In this document: positions 23,772-30,593 of the stretch, one piece after another
How positions within the stretch are numbered: position 1 is the first letter of the stretch
How the letters are laid out: each line of letters begins with the position of its first letter
Virus record (IMG/VR): IMGVR_UViG_3300044634_000869
Location: 1 to 39,580 of that record
Reading direction: 5' to 3' (one strand)
Source of the DNA: a virus
DNA: 39,580 nt
Made by a program: the position numbers and the translations under genes
The notes under the pieces: model-generated
Database searches by the model: none
What the model was told of the DNA's origin: nothing
Seen by the model: the letters and a program-made list of their open reading frames with translations, nothing else

Positions 23772-24017
23772 ATGCCTACTACATCATTATCCATCAACGG
23801 TGTTCCGTACACTGACACTCAGAACTTCCTTGCGGAGTTCAATCGTGTCATTGCTCGTGATACCGACAACATTGAATCAATTCTCCTTGATTGGGCTGAG
23901 TTGGAAGAAGCAGGCACAGATGAGTATGAGACTTATCTTCATTGGGAGGCTGTGCGTGTTCCTAAGTATGACTCTTCTCATGTTGTTGAGCGCCGTGTTT
24001 CTAAGGAGGCAAAGTAA
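23772..24017 (+). CDS. Small hypothetical protein
   Basis: This 81-aa acidic protein starts MPTTSLSINGVPYTD. The in-frame extension upstream would run through the hairpin and is unlikely. It is rich in Glu and Asp with a helical centre (FLAEFNRVIARDTDNIES). The function is unknown. The stop overlaps the next start (TAATG). Confidence 0.72.
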   Translation: MPTTSLSINGVPYTDTQNFLAEFNRVIARDTDNIESILLDWAELEEAGTDEYETYLHWEAVRVPKYDSSHVVERRVSKEAK

Positions 24018-24298
24018 TGCTTTACTCACTTGATTACAACGAACGCATTGCGTTAGGCACTGCTATGCATCTTGTATTGACCGATTGGAAAAATGGATTA
24101 CCACTACAAGTTGTGATGGAAGCCATTCATATTGGTGACGAAATTGCAGAAGTGGTCGTTAGTCAAATGTATGAAGACTTGTCAAAAGAAGATGTTTACA
24201 ATTTGATTTGGCAATTCCAAGAAGCAATATATGAAGCAATGTGTGTCAGCGATTTCAATCAAGGCATTCGTAGCGAGTTCACGAAAGGAAACAAATAA
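24017..24298 (+). CDS. Small hypothetical protein
   Basis: This is a 93-aa, acidic and helical protein (MLYSLDYNERIALGTAMHLV). No membrane segment or known motif was seen. It is coupled by TAATG to both neighbours and forms an operon with the two genes that follow. Confidence 0.72.
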   Translation: MLYSLDYNERIALGTAMHLVLTDWKNGLPLQVVMEAIHIGDEIAEVVVSQMYEDLSKEDVYNLIWQFQEAIYEAMCVSDFNQGIRSEFTKGNK

Positions 24299-24510
24299 TG
24301 GATAAGCGTACTGAGTTGTATTTGCGTTTCGTTGTTCCGATGAAGTATCGGATGCGTAAGCGTGTGACATGGTGGCTTGAGAACGCCATTGACCGTCTTG
24401 ACATTGAGCGTTGCCATCGTTATGACAATGCTGTTACTTTCCGCCAGTTCATTACTGATGATGAACTCTATACCTTTGACACCGACAACGATTTCTTTGA
24501 GGAGAACTAA
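24298..24510 (+). CDS. Small hypothetical protein
   Basis: This is a 70-aa protein with a basic first half (MDKRTELYLRFVVPMKYRMR) and an acidic tail (FDTDNDFFEEN). No family was recognised. It lies in the small-gene operon with translational coupling. Confidence 0.7.
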   Translation: MDKRTELYLRFVVPMKYRMRKRVTWWLENAIDRLDIERCHRYDNAVTFRQFITDDELYTFDTDNDFFEEN

Positions 24511-24732
24511 ATGAAGCCCGATAACAACATTGACCGTGTAGCAACCAAAGCACGCAACGCTGGTGCGTTGCTGTATTGGCAAGCAATCAACACGGACACC
24601 AACTACCGCACATTCGTAGACGAGGCAGACTTGCCTATGTTTGAGCGTGAGAACAATGTCGGCATGACATGGTTATTGACACCCGTCCTTGACCTAAGTG
24701 TCGTAGATGTGAATGGCAACCACCGTTCATAA
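24511..24732 (+). CDS. Small hypothetical protein
   Basis: This 73-aa protein (MKPDNNIDRVATKARNAGAL) is of unknown function and is the last gene of the small operon. Its stop codon TAA lies in the 5' arm of hairpin copy 4, as also happens at copy 2. Confidence 0.7.
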   Translation: MKPDNNIDRVATKARNAGALLYWQAINTDTNYRTFVDEADLPMFERENNVGMTWLLTPVLDLSVVDVNGNHRS

Positions 24733-24752
24733 CTCCCCATGCTTGGGGAGTT
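24731..24752 (+). repeat. Hairpin repeat copy 4
   Basis: AACTCCCC-ATGCTT-GGGGAGTT has perfect 8-base arms and overlaps the stop codon of the upstream gene. It stands 33 bases before the amidoligase start. Confidence 0.85.
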
Positions 24753-24785
24753 CCAACAAACAACAACAAAACAAAGGAGTCAGCA

Positions 24786-25940
24786 ATGACAAACATCAAT
24801 GAAAACCCAGTCAACGACGATGACGCAGTACCTGACACTCAGGACTGTTCGTGGTGTGACGAGACATACCCAACAGATGAACTCAACATCCATGAGTTCT
24901 ATCAGGGCTATTGGAACCGTCGCAACGGCAACCTCACAACGATTCATCTTTGTGATGACTGTGACGAACACCGAGAGACATGCAATGAATGCGACTCGAT
25001 GTATCACACATACTCGGATGAAGCAATCGTTGTCAATCACAACACAATCTGTCCTGATTGTTCACAGAACTACTCCTACTGTGATAGCCATGACGAGTAT
25101 TACAACGGTGACATATGCGACGAATGCAGCGAGGAGCAAAACGGTTTGATTCACGACTACTCATATCGTCCTGACCCACAGTTCTTTATCGTTCGCAAGG
25201 ACGGCAGTACCACCAGCACATCATTCGGTTTCGGTCATCAGACTGTGACCGGCTTTGAGTTGGAGATGGAAGCGACAGAGTGCGAGCGTTACGAAGGTGC
25301 AGAACTTGCATCATCCATCTACGACAAGTGGTGCTACCTAAAGCATGACGGCTCACTCAACGACGGCTTTGAAATGGTTTCACATCCGTTGTCTCGTGAG
25401 TTTGTTGCTGAGCATTTCCCATGGCAACGACTCAGTGAGTTGTCTGCAATCGGTATGCGTTCCGCTAACACCCGTACATGTGGTTTGCACATTCATATCA
25501 ACAAGGACTTCTTTCAGAAGAACCCAACAACCATGTACCGCTTCATGTCAATGTTCTACCGCAACGCAGAACAATGGAAGAAGATTGCTGGTCGTTCTGA
25601 GTCCTCGTACGCATCGTGGTCTGACTACGAGTTAGAGCGCATGCTTGACTACACCAAAGGCATGGCCGTTGGTGCTCATGTGCGCAACAACGACCGCTAT
25701 GTTGCACTGAATTTGCAGAACCGCAACACGATTGAGTTGCGCTTCTTCAAGGGCACGCTACGCCCACAAACATTCATTGCTCGTATCGAGGCTGCTCACG
25801 CTGTCGCTGAGTACGCCTACGCCACACGCAATGCCGTATCCATCAAGTCCGCCCACGACTGGGACAGGTTCCGTGAGTGGACTATCCAACAAAAAACATA
25901 CACAAACTTCAATACATACGCAGAAAGCAAGGGGGTCTAA
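24786..25940 (+). CDS. Amidoligase-type ligase with zinc-binding N-terminus
   Basis: This 384-aa protein has residues 20-110 forming a Cys-rich region with CSWC, CDDC, CNEC, CPDC and CDEC pairs, a tandem zinc-ribbon or LIM-like module. From residue 155 the pattern fits the Amidoligase_2 family of the glutamate-cysteine-ligase-like superfamily: GFELEME (metal-binding acidic strand), KHDGSL with an E-x-V-S-P-like turn, CGLHIHI near residue 232, and NTIELRFFKGT near residue 316. Family members form amide bonds using ATP. The start has AAAGGAG. The next gene is a glutamine amidotransferase, which could supply ammonia. The substrate is unknown. Confidence 0.85.
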   Translation: MTNINENPVNDDDAVPDTQDCSWCDETYPTDELNIHEFYQGYWNRRNGNLTTIHLCDDCDEHRETCNECDSMYHTYSDEAIVVNHNTICPDCSQNYSYCDSHDEYYNGDICDECSEEQNGLIHDYSYRPDPQFFIVRKDGSTTSTSFGFGHQTVTGFELEMEATECERYEGAELASSIYDKWCYLKHDGSLNDGFEMVSHPLSREFVAEHFPWQRLSELSAIGMRSANTRTCGLHIHINKDFFQKNPTTMYRFMSMFYRNAEQWKKIAGRSESSYASWSDYELERMLDYTKGMAVGAHVRNNDRYVALNLQNRNTIELRFFKGTLRPQTFIARIEAAHAVAEYAYATRNAVSIKSAHDWDRFREWTIQQKTYTNFNTYAESKGV

Positions 25941-25943
25941 GCA

Positions 25944-26891
25944 ATGTGTTTGCTGACTTTTATTCCTGAATACACAACACCCGACATCGACAGTCTCACT
26001 AACGGTGCCTACAACAATCCTGATGGTTTCGGTTTTGCAGTGCATGCCGGCACCAGCATCATTCACAACAGCGGTCTAGACTTTGACAGAATCCTGCAAG
26101 AGTTTCTTGATGTGCGTGCTAAGCACAGTGGGCCTGCATTGTTCCACTCTAGGATTACTACGCATGGCGGTACGACCGTAGAGAATTGTCATCCATTCCA
26201 AGTTGGTCGTGACACTCAAACTGTTATGGCACACAACGGCATGCTCCCTATCAAGGAGCGTGATGGCAAGTCTGACACCCGCATCTATGCAGAGGAAATG
26301 ATTCCACAGATGGGTGGCTCTCCAATCCTCAACAGCAAGAAGATGCGCAAGAAGATGAGTAAGTTTGCTGCTGGTTCTAAACTTGTGTTCCTATCTGCTA
26401 ATCCTGATGTGCAGAATGATTACACAATCATCAACGAGGACTTGGGTGCTTACGATGCTGACGGTGTGTGGTGGTCTAACACGAGTTACAAGTATGCTCG
26501 ATACACCTACAGCGGTTCGGGCATGTACACCAGTGGTTGGACTAAGCAGTCCGAGTCACCTATCTATGTGCCCAAGGAATACGCTGACGCTGACCGTGGT
26601 ATCGTTGACTGTTCATATCGTGAAGCCAATGGCGAATGGGTGTGGGCAGAGATGTGGACATGTTCACATTGTGACTTCCAGCATTACTTTGACGAGGACA
26701 ACATTGACACCGCCGACCTGTGTCCGCAGTGTGACGCATGCTGGTTCTGTGAGTCAGAACGCCTGCTGTGTTCATGCTATGAGCGCCAGTCCGACCTCGT
26801 TGAGGAGTACCGTGACGAGATGCGAGAGCAGGAATACGCCGAGTCTCTCGCTATCGGCAACTATGACCAAGGAGTTATTGACTTCTTCTAA
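25944..26891 (+). CDS. Class II glutamine amidotransferase with zinc-ribbon C-terminus
   Basis: This is a 315-aa protein. The sequence MCLLTF exposes Cys2 as the N-terminal nucleophile once Met is removed. The family's YNNPDGFGFAV, HSRITTHG (about residue 67), NCHPF and AHNGML (about residue 95) motifs follow, so the glutaminase site looks intact. The C-terminal part has CSHC, CPQC, CWFC and CSC, a probable zinc domain. The gene starts three bases after the amidoligase stop, so the two enzymes are probably made together and cooperate. No synthase domain is fused, and the ligase may be the acceptor partner. Confidence 0.85.
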   Translation: MCLLTFIPEYTTPDIDSLTNGAYNNPDGFGFAVHAGTSIIHNSGLDFDRILQEFLDVRAKHSGPALFHSRITTHGGTTVENCHPFQVGRDTQTVMAHNGMLPIKERDGKSDTRIYAEEMIPQMGGSPILNSKKMRKKMSKFAAGSKLVFLSANPDVQNDYTIINEDLGAYDADGVWWSNTSYKYARYTYSGSGMYTSGWTKQSESPIYVPKEYADADRGIVDCSYREANGEWVWAEMWTCSHCDFQHYFDEDNIDTADLCPQCDACWFCESERLLCSCYERQSDLVEEYRDEMREQEYAESLAIGNYDQGVIDFF

Positions 26892-27670
26892 TGCCACACA
26901 CAAGACCACACGTAGCACCGCTTCAGTATGACGCCGATGGTTTACCCATCGTCGTCAACACAACAACCGACTACATGCGTACCCTCATGGCTCGTGCTAA
27001 CGCAATGCGTGAGCGTAACACCGAGTGGTACAGCATGGCTGAAACAATTACACAACCAACACAACAGGAGACAACAATGCCTACACCAAACCCAACCAGC
27101 AAGCACGAAACATTCATAATCACACATGTTCGCTTTGACATGAACACACCTGACGCATGGTGTGCACAGAACGCAACCGAGCGCATCGCTAGCGTCATCA
27201 GTCACGCCATTCAGACTGCACCATCCATGAATGTTGACCTGACAGGTGAGAACATCAGCATCAGCGACATGAAACAGACATGGGTTAACCATGTCCAATC
27301 TAAGACTGTGCTCGCTAGTGAGAACCGTCGCCGTCCTAACCTGTGGCTGACAGGACAGATTCAATCCGTGATGGATACAATCACCAACTGGAATGACAAC
27401 TGGCGTTCAATCCGCAAGACCGACAAACTTGCCGAGACATGTACGCACCTGAACACCGTGTCCCCGGATGCGTCATTTATTCAGTTGCCAACACTACCTG
27501 TTCAGTTGATGACACAGATTGTTGACGAGGCTCGTCGTAACCACGATGTCATGCACACAGACCGCTGGGTGACCAGCGTCCGTGAGGCTGTCATCACCCG
27601 TCTCGACGGTTTGTTTGAGGACTGTGTGCCTGTTGATTCACAGTCTGCAACCAGGGTAGAACCATTCTAA
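26891..27670 (+). CDS. Hypothetical protein in the amidoligase cluster
   Basis: This protein has 259 aa from the ATG at 26891, directly at the previous stop. An in-frame ATG at 27077 has a better ribosome binding site (AGGAGACAACA) and would give 197 aa (MPTPNPTSKHETFIITHVRF). The first 62 residues are low-complexity, so the shorter form may be the main product, or both may be made. The body is mixed alpha/beta with no known motif. It could be the substrate or partner of the ligase pair, but only position suggests this. Confidence 0.7.
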   Translation: MPHTRPHVAPLQYDADGLPIVVNTTTDYMRTLMARANAMRERNTEWYSMAETITQPTQQETTMPTPNPTSKHETFIITHVRFDMNTPDAWCAQNATERIASVISHAIQTAPSMNVDLTGENISISDMKQTWVNHVQSKTVLASENRRRPNLWLTGQIQSVMDTITNWNDNWRSIRKTDKLAETCTHLNTVSPDASFIQLPTLPVQLMTQIVDEARRNHDVMHTDRWVTSVREAVITRLDGLFEDCVPVDSQSATRVEPF

Positions 27671-27713
27671 CAAGCCCAATCAAATCCCAGTCAACACAAA
27701 GTAAGGTACAACA

Positions 27714-27932
27714 ATGACACCACAAATATATACAGAACTATCCTTTGACGAACTTCGTGCCGTCATGAAGTCACTCAGCATCGGCTGTGACCAACTATCC
27801 AAGAAACTTGATAGACTTACATCAACCAAATACCACACCGACGTTCAGGAGGAACTCATGATTCTTATGTCAGCCAACAACAAGTTTGGACACTCTATGT
27901 CTAGGGCATTAAGTGAGATGCCGGATGCTTAG
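27714..27932 (+). CDS. Small hypothetical protein
   Basis: This is a 72-aa helical protein (MTPQIYTELSFDELRAVMKS) with no known domain. Its last eight bases overlap the start of the secreted Rpf-like gene, which suggests coupled translation. Confidence 0.7.
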   Translation: MTPQIYTELSFDELRAVMKSLSIGCDQLSKKLDRLTSTKYHTDVQEELMILMSANNKFGHSMSRALSEMPDA

Positions 27933-28476
27933 AATACTTCTGTCATCTCTCGCTGTAATAAGTGTACACGTAAACCAAACCAGTCAACCAATAAACTCCC
28001 CAAGTGTGGGGAGTTCCACAACACAGGAACCAAATGCCGAAACATCTACTGACATACTTACCATTGCAACAACGACAAGCACTACCAGTACCACAGTACG
28101 ACCGCAGACCGAGCCAAATGCGTGGCCGATGGATTGGCTCGCTACGCTACGAACTCCAAAGGATTCATATTGGGATGCTGTTGCTCAGTGTGAGACTGGA
28201 AGCAATTGGCAAGACCTTGGCATGTGGGGTGGCGGACTTGGCATCTACGTACCCACTTGGAGGGCGTTCGGTGGCAGACAGTTCGCAGGACGGGCTCAAG
28301 GCGCTACACGAGAAGAGCAAATTCTTGTAGCCAACCGCATCGCCTTGCATGGCTACCTACGGCAGGACGGGGTATTCCAACAGCCAGTTGGATTCCTCGG
28401 CTGGGGCTGTATCAGAAACAACAAATATCTAAAACCTACGGTGCCGACACCTTGGTCGGCTTGGAGAAACAAATGA
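27925..28476 (+). CDS. Secreted Rpf-like muralytic protein
   Basis: This is a 183-aa protein. Residues 1-16 (MLRILLSSLAVISVHV) look like a signal peptide. Residues about 20-70 are a Ser/Thr/Pro-rich linker. From about residue 80 the domain YWDAVAQCETGSNW, then GLGIYVPTWRAFGG, matches the resuscitation-promoting-factor/transglycosylase-like family. The catalytic Glu is retained in QCETG. It should cut peptidoglycan outside the membrane. A GTG start four codons upstream is possible. Hairpin copy 5 lies inside the linker codons. Confidence 0.8.
   Translation: MLRILLSSLAVISVHVNQTSQPINSPSVGSSTTQEPNAETSTDILTIATTTSTTSTTVRPQTEPNAWPMDWLATLRTPKDSYWDAVAQCETGSNWQDLGMWGGGLGIYVPTWRAFGGRQFAGRAQGATREEQILVANRIALHGYLRQDGVFQQPVGFLGWGCIRNNKYLKPTVPTPWSAWRNK
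27994..28015 (+). repeat. Hairpin repeat copy 5 (inside a coding sequence)
   Basis: AACTCCCC-AAGTGT-GGGGAGTT has perfect arms and lies in frame in the linker of the Rpf-like gene (codons 24-31, NSPSVGSS). It is the only copy within a gene. Confidence 0.85.
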
Positions 28477-28661
28477 ACCACACAGAAGAAATCATCAAAG
28501 CATCACTCGTTGTCAGCAACCTGTTGGGTGACGCACTAGACCGCTGGGGGGACAACATGGAAGAGTCAGAAACAATCTACGACGCTATGGATGCCTTGTG
28601 GTACGCCATTGAGGCGTACAAGGTCGCCACAGCCCACGAGAGGCTGGTAGCCAATGGCTAA
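28473..28661 (+). CDS. Small hypothetical protein
   Basis: This is a 62-aa acidic helical protein (MNHTEEIIKASLVVSNLLGD) that starts in an ATGA overlap with the Rpf-like gene and ends overlapping the next gene. No family was recognised. Confidence 0.7.
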   Translation: MNHTEEIIKASLVVSNLLGDALDRWGDNMEESETIYDAMDALWYAIEAYKVATAHERLVANG

Positions 28662-28782
28662 AGCCAAGAACCGTTGGGTCTGCCCCAAATGCGGTAACGC
28701 CTTTGATACCGACCTAGAACTGAAAGAGCCACCAACCTGTTATGGGCACAACGGCAAGACCTACAAAATGGTCAAGCGTTGA
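28654..28782 (+). CDS. Tiny zinc-ribbon protein
   Basis: This is a 42-aa basic protein (MAKAKNRWVCPKCGNAF...) with CPKC followed by C-x2-H, a plausible zinc knuckle. The start overlaps the previous gene by eight bases. Nucleic-acid binding is likely. The role is unknown. Confidence 0.68.
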   Translation: MAKAKNRWVCPKCGNAFDTDLELKEPPTCYGHNGKTYKMVKR

Positions 28783-28819
28783 CAGGTTCCCAACCCACCC
28801 TGTTAGTCTTACGACCGCA

Positions 28820-28845
28820 GGGGAGGGGGACAACAGGGGGTGGGG
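28820..28845 (+). other. Potential G-quadruplex
   Basis: Four G-runs of 4, 5, 5 and 4 are separated by A, ACAACA and T, a canonical quadruplex pattern in the gap before the replication module. A bulged GC hairpin (28861-28885, CGCCC-AGCA-GGGCG core) follows. The 28783-28921 gap holds no gene. Confidence 0.65.
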
Positions 28846-28860
28846 TCACAAGACCAAGAA

Positions 28861-28885
28861 GCGCACCGCCCAGCAGGGCGTGCGC
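28861..28885 (+). promoter_or_regulatory. GC-rich hairpin before the replication module
   Basis: GCGCA-C-CGCCC and GGGCG-TGCGC pair with one bulged C around an AGCA loop. No T-run follows, so it is more likely a leader structure than an intrinsic terminator. AAGGAGAAC precedes the next ATG at 28922. Confidence 0.55.
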
Positions 28886-28921
28886 ACCTGAACCAGTAAG
28901 CAGATACATGACAAGGAGAAC

Positions 28922-29356
28922 ATGACAGCCAGCCCCGAGGGATGCGGAGTACCCGAACATCCCGTTGAATGCTTATGTGATGTCATCATTACAAAGCCGA
29001 CCACAACCAAACTTGCCATACCACACGAGATGCACAACGGCGAAGCCATTGCGTACTTCGGTAAATGGAACGGCACACTACTTAACTGGTTTGAACTAGC
29101 AGACGTAGCATGGCAAGCCATCCACAAGTACAGACAGGAACTAGAAGACCCGCCTGTGCATGCTAACCCATCGTACGCCACACGATACAAACGAACCATG
29201 CCCGACGATGCATACCACTATTTGGTGGAAGGTATCAGAGACGGCAAACAACCAACGCCACTACGACAAGAACTGATTGACATCTTTGGTGTCACCATCC
29301 ACAAGTCTTATGTGACGAAACTTCGACAACGATTAGAAAGACGAGGCGAACTATGA
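28922..29356 (+). CDS. Hypothetical protein with C-terminal HTH
   Basis: This is a 144-aa protein. The C-terminal segment LRQELIDIFGVTIHKSYVTK followed by LRQRLERRGEL has a helix-turn-helix pattern, suggesting DNA binding. The N-terminal half is of unknown fold. It is the first gene of the replication module and overlaps the nuclease gene by ATGA. It may regulate this module or load replication proteins, both inference. Confidence 0.72.
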   Translation: MTASPEGCGVPEHPVECLCDVIITKPTTTKLAIPHEMHNGEAIAYFGKWNGTLLNWFELADVAWQAIHKYRQELEDPPVHANPSYATRYKRTMPDDAYHYLVEGIRDGKQPTPLRQELIDIFGVTIHKSYVTKLRQRLERRGEL

Positions 29357-30210
29357 GAGTAGCCGACGACGGAAAAGTATGGGTACGCCAATCCTGGCTG
29401 AATGACATTATGATTTGCCCCGAGCGTTCACGATTGGCAGTGACAATGCCTGAGTGGCGCATGGGGTCAGACGCAACGCACATCGGTACGGCCGTACACG
29501 CAGGCATTGAACACTACCTGACACACGACGAAGTAGAAAAATCCTACTGGGTTGCCAACGCAGAGCTTGAGCGTCTCGTTGAGGAAGAACCATTCCGTAT
29601 CAACTCAACCAACGGTATTGCCCACATGGGGGAGTACGTCATCACGTTGATGAAGACATTCCACGGCGACGTCGCACCGTCCGTTACCAAGGGCGGTGTG
29701 TGTGAGCAGAAGTTCGGTGTCAAACTGTACGACCTGCCCGAAGACACCAGCGTCCCCTTTGATGCACAGCCAGCCGTATGGCTTGGTGGCACCATTGACT
29801 ACATCGACCCTGACGGTGTGATTTGGGACTGGAAAACAGCAGGACGTAAATACTCACAAGGTGAGAAGCAACGCCAATCCATCCAAGCCTCAGCGTACGC
29901 CTACGCTTGTGTGGAGAACGGATGGTCACCGGCATACCCCGTACGCTTCAACTATGGTGTGATGACACGCACATCAAAGAGCGTCGGACAAATCGTTCCA
30001 GTCATTCGTACCGAACAGCACGTTGACTGGTTCAAACATCAGGTACAATCTGTACTGCAATCATGTTTATCACTAGGAGTGGAGACACCGTGGATGGCAA
30101 ATGACCAACACGGACTGTGTTCAGAAAAGTGGTGCCCATACTGGTCAATCTGTAAGGGCTCACGACTTAGCGATATCGACAACAACCTTTTGGAGGTTAA
30201 CAATGGATAA
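29353..30210 (+). CDS. Cas4/RecB-like PD-(D/E)XK nuclease
   Basis: This is a 285-aa protein. The pattern ICPERS, GTAVHAGIEHYL (residues 45-56), GTIDYID followed by WDWKTAGR (Asp and Asp-x-Lys of the active site) and QASAYAYA is that of the PDDEXK_1/Cas4-RecB family. A C-terminal cluster, CSEKWCPYWSIC, with the Cys in ICPERS gives the four cysteines of a Cas4-type iron-sulfur site. In phages such enzymes are exonucleases for recombination or end processing. There is no CRISPR array or other cas gene here. Confidence 0.85.
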   Translation: MRVADDGKVWVRQSWLNDIMICPERSRLAVTMPEWRMGSDATHIGTAVHAGIEHYLTHDEVEKSYWVANAELERLVEEEPFRINSTNGIAHMGEYVITLMKTFHGDVAPSVTKGGVCEQKFGVKLYDLPEDTSVPFDAQPAVWLGGTIDYIDPDGVIWDWKTAGRKYSQGEKQRQSIQASAYAYACVENGWSPAYPVRFNYGVMTRTSKSVGQIVPVIRTEQHVDWFKHQVQSVLQSCLSLGVETPWMANDQHGLCSEKWCPYWSICKGSRLSDIDNNLLEVNNG

Positions 30211-30592
30211 GGACAAATCAATCATCACGCAGGTCGCTGCAAAGATTGCATCCGAACTGACAACGAACAACGCAAGTGTTGCACAGTTCGCTGACAACTT
30301 CGATGCAGTAACCGAACTGTTGATGAACGCAATCTACAAGGGTGCGCCAGCGCCATCAGATGAGCAGTTGATTACAACAGCATTCCCACAAGCAACAGGT
30401 CAGGACTTCACAGTCCGCATCAAGAACGACCAGCAAGGTCCAATCCCATCGTGGCTTGTGTCCGCTTGTCAGCGTGACGGTGTAACCGAAGTGTACGACA
30501 ATCGTGCAGACCTCGCAGCCAATCCAAAGCGTCCATGGTTCAAAGCCGTGAACGACAAGGAAAAGGCTTACTGGCCACCAAAGGGAGCCTGA
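30203..30592 (+). CDS. Hypothetical protein of the replication module
   Basis: This is a 129-aa protein (start MDKDKSIITQVAAKIASEL after TTGGAGGTTAACA). The N-terminal part is helical. The C-terminal part, GPIPSWLVSACQRDGVTEVY and NPKRPWFKAV...YWPPK, resembles a recurrent phage protein found beside nuclease and helicase genes. No enzymatic motif was seen. It may be a DNA-binding accessory, with ssDNA binding a reasonable guess only. It overlaps the nuclease gene by eight bases. Confidence 0.75.
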   Translation: MDKDKSIITQVAAKIASELTTNNASVAQFADNFDAVTELLMNAIYKGAPAPSDEQLITTAFPQATGQDFTVRIKNDQQGPIPSWLVSACQRDGVTEVYDNRADLAANPKRPWFKAVNDKEKAYWPPKGA

Positions 30593-30593
30593 T

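Noticed and set aside
29310-29345. A third hammerhead core (GTGACGAAAC)
   Set aside because: The GAAA motif is inside a coding region and lacks the stem III, GUC and CUGANGA parts.
29353-30210. A CRISPR adaptation module (Cas4)
   Set aside because: No repeat array and no cas1 or cas2 gene is present, and the neighbours are phage replication genes.
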